DNA of 5,473 nucleotides, from contig CAZBKA010000154.1 in the NCBI GenBank assembly GCA_964492365.1, positions 1 through 5,473 on the forward strand. Reading direction: 5' to 3'. Shown here piece after piece: positions 4,488-5,473 of the stretch (position 1 is its first letter; each line of letters begins with the position of its first letter). The notes beneath the pieces are model-generated. The model worked only from the letters and a program-made list of their open reading frames with translations. It was not told the origin of the DNA and did no database searches. The translations under genes were made by a program, and so were the position numbers. This DNA comes from JAGLTN01 sp035403325. Its GTDB lineage: Bacteria; Planctomycetota; Phycisphaerae; Sedimentisphaerales; Anaerobacaceae.

Positions 4488-5473
4488 TTAATTAACATTT
4501 CCAGGCGTTGGTGTTCGGCCTGACCAGTTGTCTACGTCATTGCCGTAATCTTCTGCTGTTATTCGGCTAAGAGAATTGCCGCTGCCATCTGCACTTATAG
4601 GCCAGGGATCTGTTACGCCATCAAAATTCTCCGGATGGCTGCCGTCGCTGTAACTTAATCTGTCCATGCGGATATAGTATCTGTCTTTGCCAGGCTCTTT
4701 ATCGCCGGGCATCATCAGATCAACCTTTTCACCGCCATTATCCAGCTTGCCGCTATAAGGACCCAGAACTGATACGCCCGCAGGCATACTGCCATACGTC
4801 GATGTGAATACTGCCGGATTCCTGGACACGATCAGATAACCATTAGCCGGTATCGTTGTGCCGACGGGGAAGGTGTAATCTATACCATCTGCCAGAATCC
4901 ACGGAACGTTTGTACTATAAACAGTATCGTATATTTGTAATGTCACCGGCGATGATGTTATATTATGAAGCTCCACGTATTCTTCATCAGCATTGTCACT
5001 TGCCGGGTTGTACATTATCTCACTAATAACAACAGGGCCAACCATCGGATATGCATTAGCTGAGCCGGGGGTGTTAGCACTCATTGCTACAAAATTATAC
5101 GTGCCGCCGCTCTTCTCATATCTACCAAAAGCAATATTTGAATCCGATGCACCGAAGTCTTCCTGCTTAACATAGCCTGTCACCTGACCATTGTTGCCTG
5201 AACGGAGGAACAATGTCTCGCCGCCTTCGCTTAAGCCGAATGCAATGTTACACCCTGGATCGGATAAATTACCAAAATGCTGATCTTCATAGAAAACCTT
5301 ATAACCATATGCGCCTATTACTGTGCCCGTGGCTATCTGATACTTCTTCATATTAGGATCGCTGTTGTCAGAATCACTCAGGAACCAGCCGCCAATGTTG
5401 ATTGGTGTTGCTGTTGTATTATAAAGCTCTATCCAGTCTGCCGCTGTCATGTGTGAATGAGCAAGCACTTCGT
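4488..5473 (-). CDS. C-terminal part of a protein with two tandem lamin-tail domains (5' end outside the window)
   Basis: The frame stays open to the right edge, so only the C-terminal part of about 327 residues is seen. Counting from the GTG at 5468, the first lamin-tail (LTD) domain covers about 1-140. It begins with E-V-L-A-H-S-H and ADWIELYN, the typical opening strand, runs through GGWFLSD, and ends at NTPGSAN. The second covers about 146-326: VVISEIMYNP, EEYVELHN, PANGYLIVSR, LDNGGEKVDL, closing at TPTPGNVN. LTDs are immunoglobulin-like beta domains; in bacteria they occur in large secreted or surface proteins, sometimes with CotH, lectin-like or nuclease modules, and are thought to mediate binding. 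The GTG is not a true start because the domain's first strand lies across it. The chain stops right after the second LTD, with no PEP-CTERM, autotransporter or type IX sorting signal at the C-terminus. Its G+C is clearly higher than its neighbours'. Confidence 0.85.
   Translation of the reverse strand, partial: EVLAHSHMTAADWIELYNTTATPINIGGWFLSDSDNSDPNMKKYQIATGTVIGAYGYKVFYEDQHFGNLSDPGCNIAFGLSEGGETLFLRSGNNGQVTGYVKQEDFGASDSNIAFGRYEKSGGTYNFVAMSANTPGSANAYPMVGPVVISEIMYNPASDNADEEYVELHNITSSPVTLQIYDTVYSTNVPWILADGIDYTFPVGTTIPANGYLIVSRNPAVFTSTYGSMPAGVSVLGPYSGKLDNGGEKVDLMMPGDKEPGKDRYYIRMDRLSYSDGSHPENFDGVTDPWPISADGSGNSLSRITAEDYGNDVDNWSGRTPTPGNVN

Noticed and set aside
5466..5468. GTG as start of the lamin-tail gene
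   Set aside because: The upstream codon continues the LTD opening strand (E-V-L-A-H-S-H) and no stop intervenes before the window edge.

Overview
The window looks like chromosomal DNA of a Gram-negative bacterium of the Planctomycetota (Phycisphaerae-like), or less likely the wider PVC group (Lentisphaerota, Kiritimatiellota, Verrucomicrobiota). The clues are a Tat-exported Gfo/Idh/MocA oxidoreductase, a Tat-exported lipoprotein sugar-isomerase-like TIM barrel, an exported SUMF1-domain protein and a protein with tandem lamin-tail domains. This mix is common in those groups. The assignment rests on gene content only; there is no rRNA or marker gene here.

Layout. Bases 1-225 hold the open end of a possible gene entering from the left on the + strand, with no recognisable function. 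Bases 196-3087 are a compact three-gene operon on the - strand, read right to left: Gfo/Idh/MocA oxidoreductase, SUMF1-family protein, xylose-isomerase-like TIM-barrel lipoprotein. Gene gaps are 9 and 18 nt, and each gene has its own Shine-Dalgarno sequence. Bases 3088-3263 are a divergent intergenic region with a candidate sigma70-type promoter for each side and a perfect 8-bp inverted repeat over the rightward one. Bases 3264-4415 (+) encode a GH20-like lipoprotein hexosaminidase. A strong bidirectional terminator (about 4431-4470) separates it from a convergent, incomplete gene (4488 to the right edge, - strand) with two lamin-tail domains. That last gene is clearly richer in G+C.

How the genes may work together. 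All four complete proteins carry export signals: two Tat, one lipoprotein, one ordinary Sec. The divergent operon and glycosidase share a control region. The simplest reading is a small envelope-located carbohydrate-processing locus. The GH20-like enzyme would remove an N-acetylhexosamine or related sugar from a glycan. The NAD(P)-dependent oxidoreductase, exported by Tat and so probably folded with its cofactor, and the metal-dependent TIM-barrel protein would oxidise and then isomerise or cleave a sugar outside the cytoplasm. The SUMF1 protein lacks the catalytic cysteines of true formylglycine-generating enzymes, so it is probably a binding or structural partner or a different enzyme. Substrate and chemistry are inference.

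Start corrections: the oxidoreductase most likely starts at 3087, not at the upstream ATG at 3153 (which lies inside the promoter), and the TIM-barrel protein at 1089 rather than 1095. The GTG at 5468 is not a real start, because the lamin-tail domain continues past the window edge. No RNA genes, CRISPR arrays, insertion sequences or recombination sites were seen.
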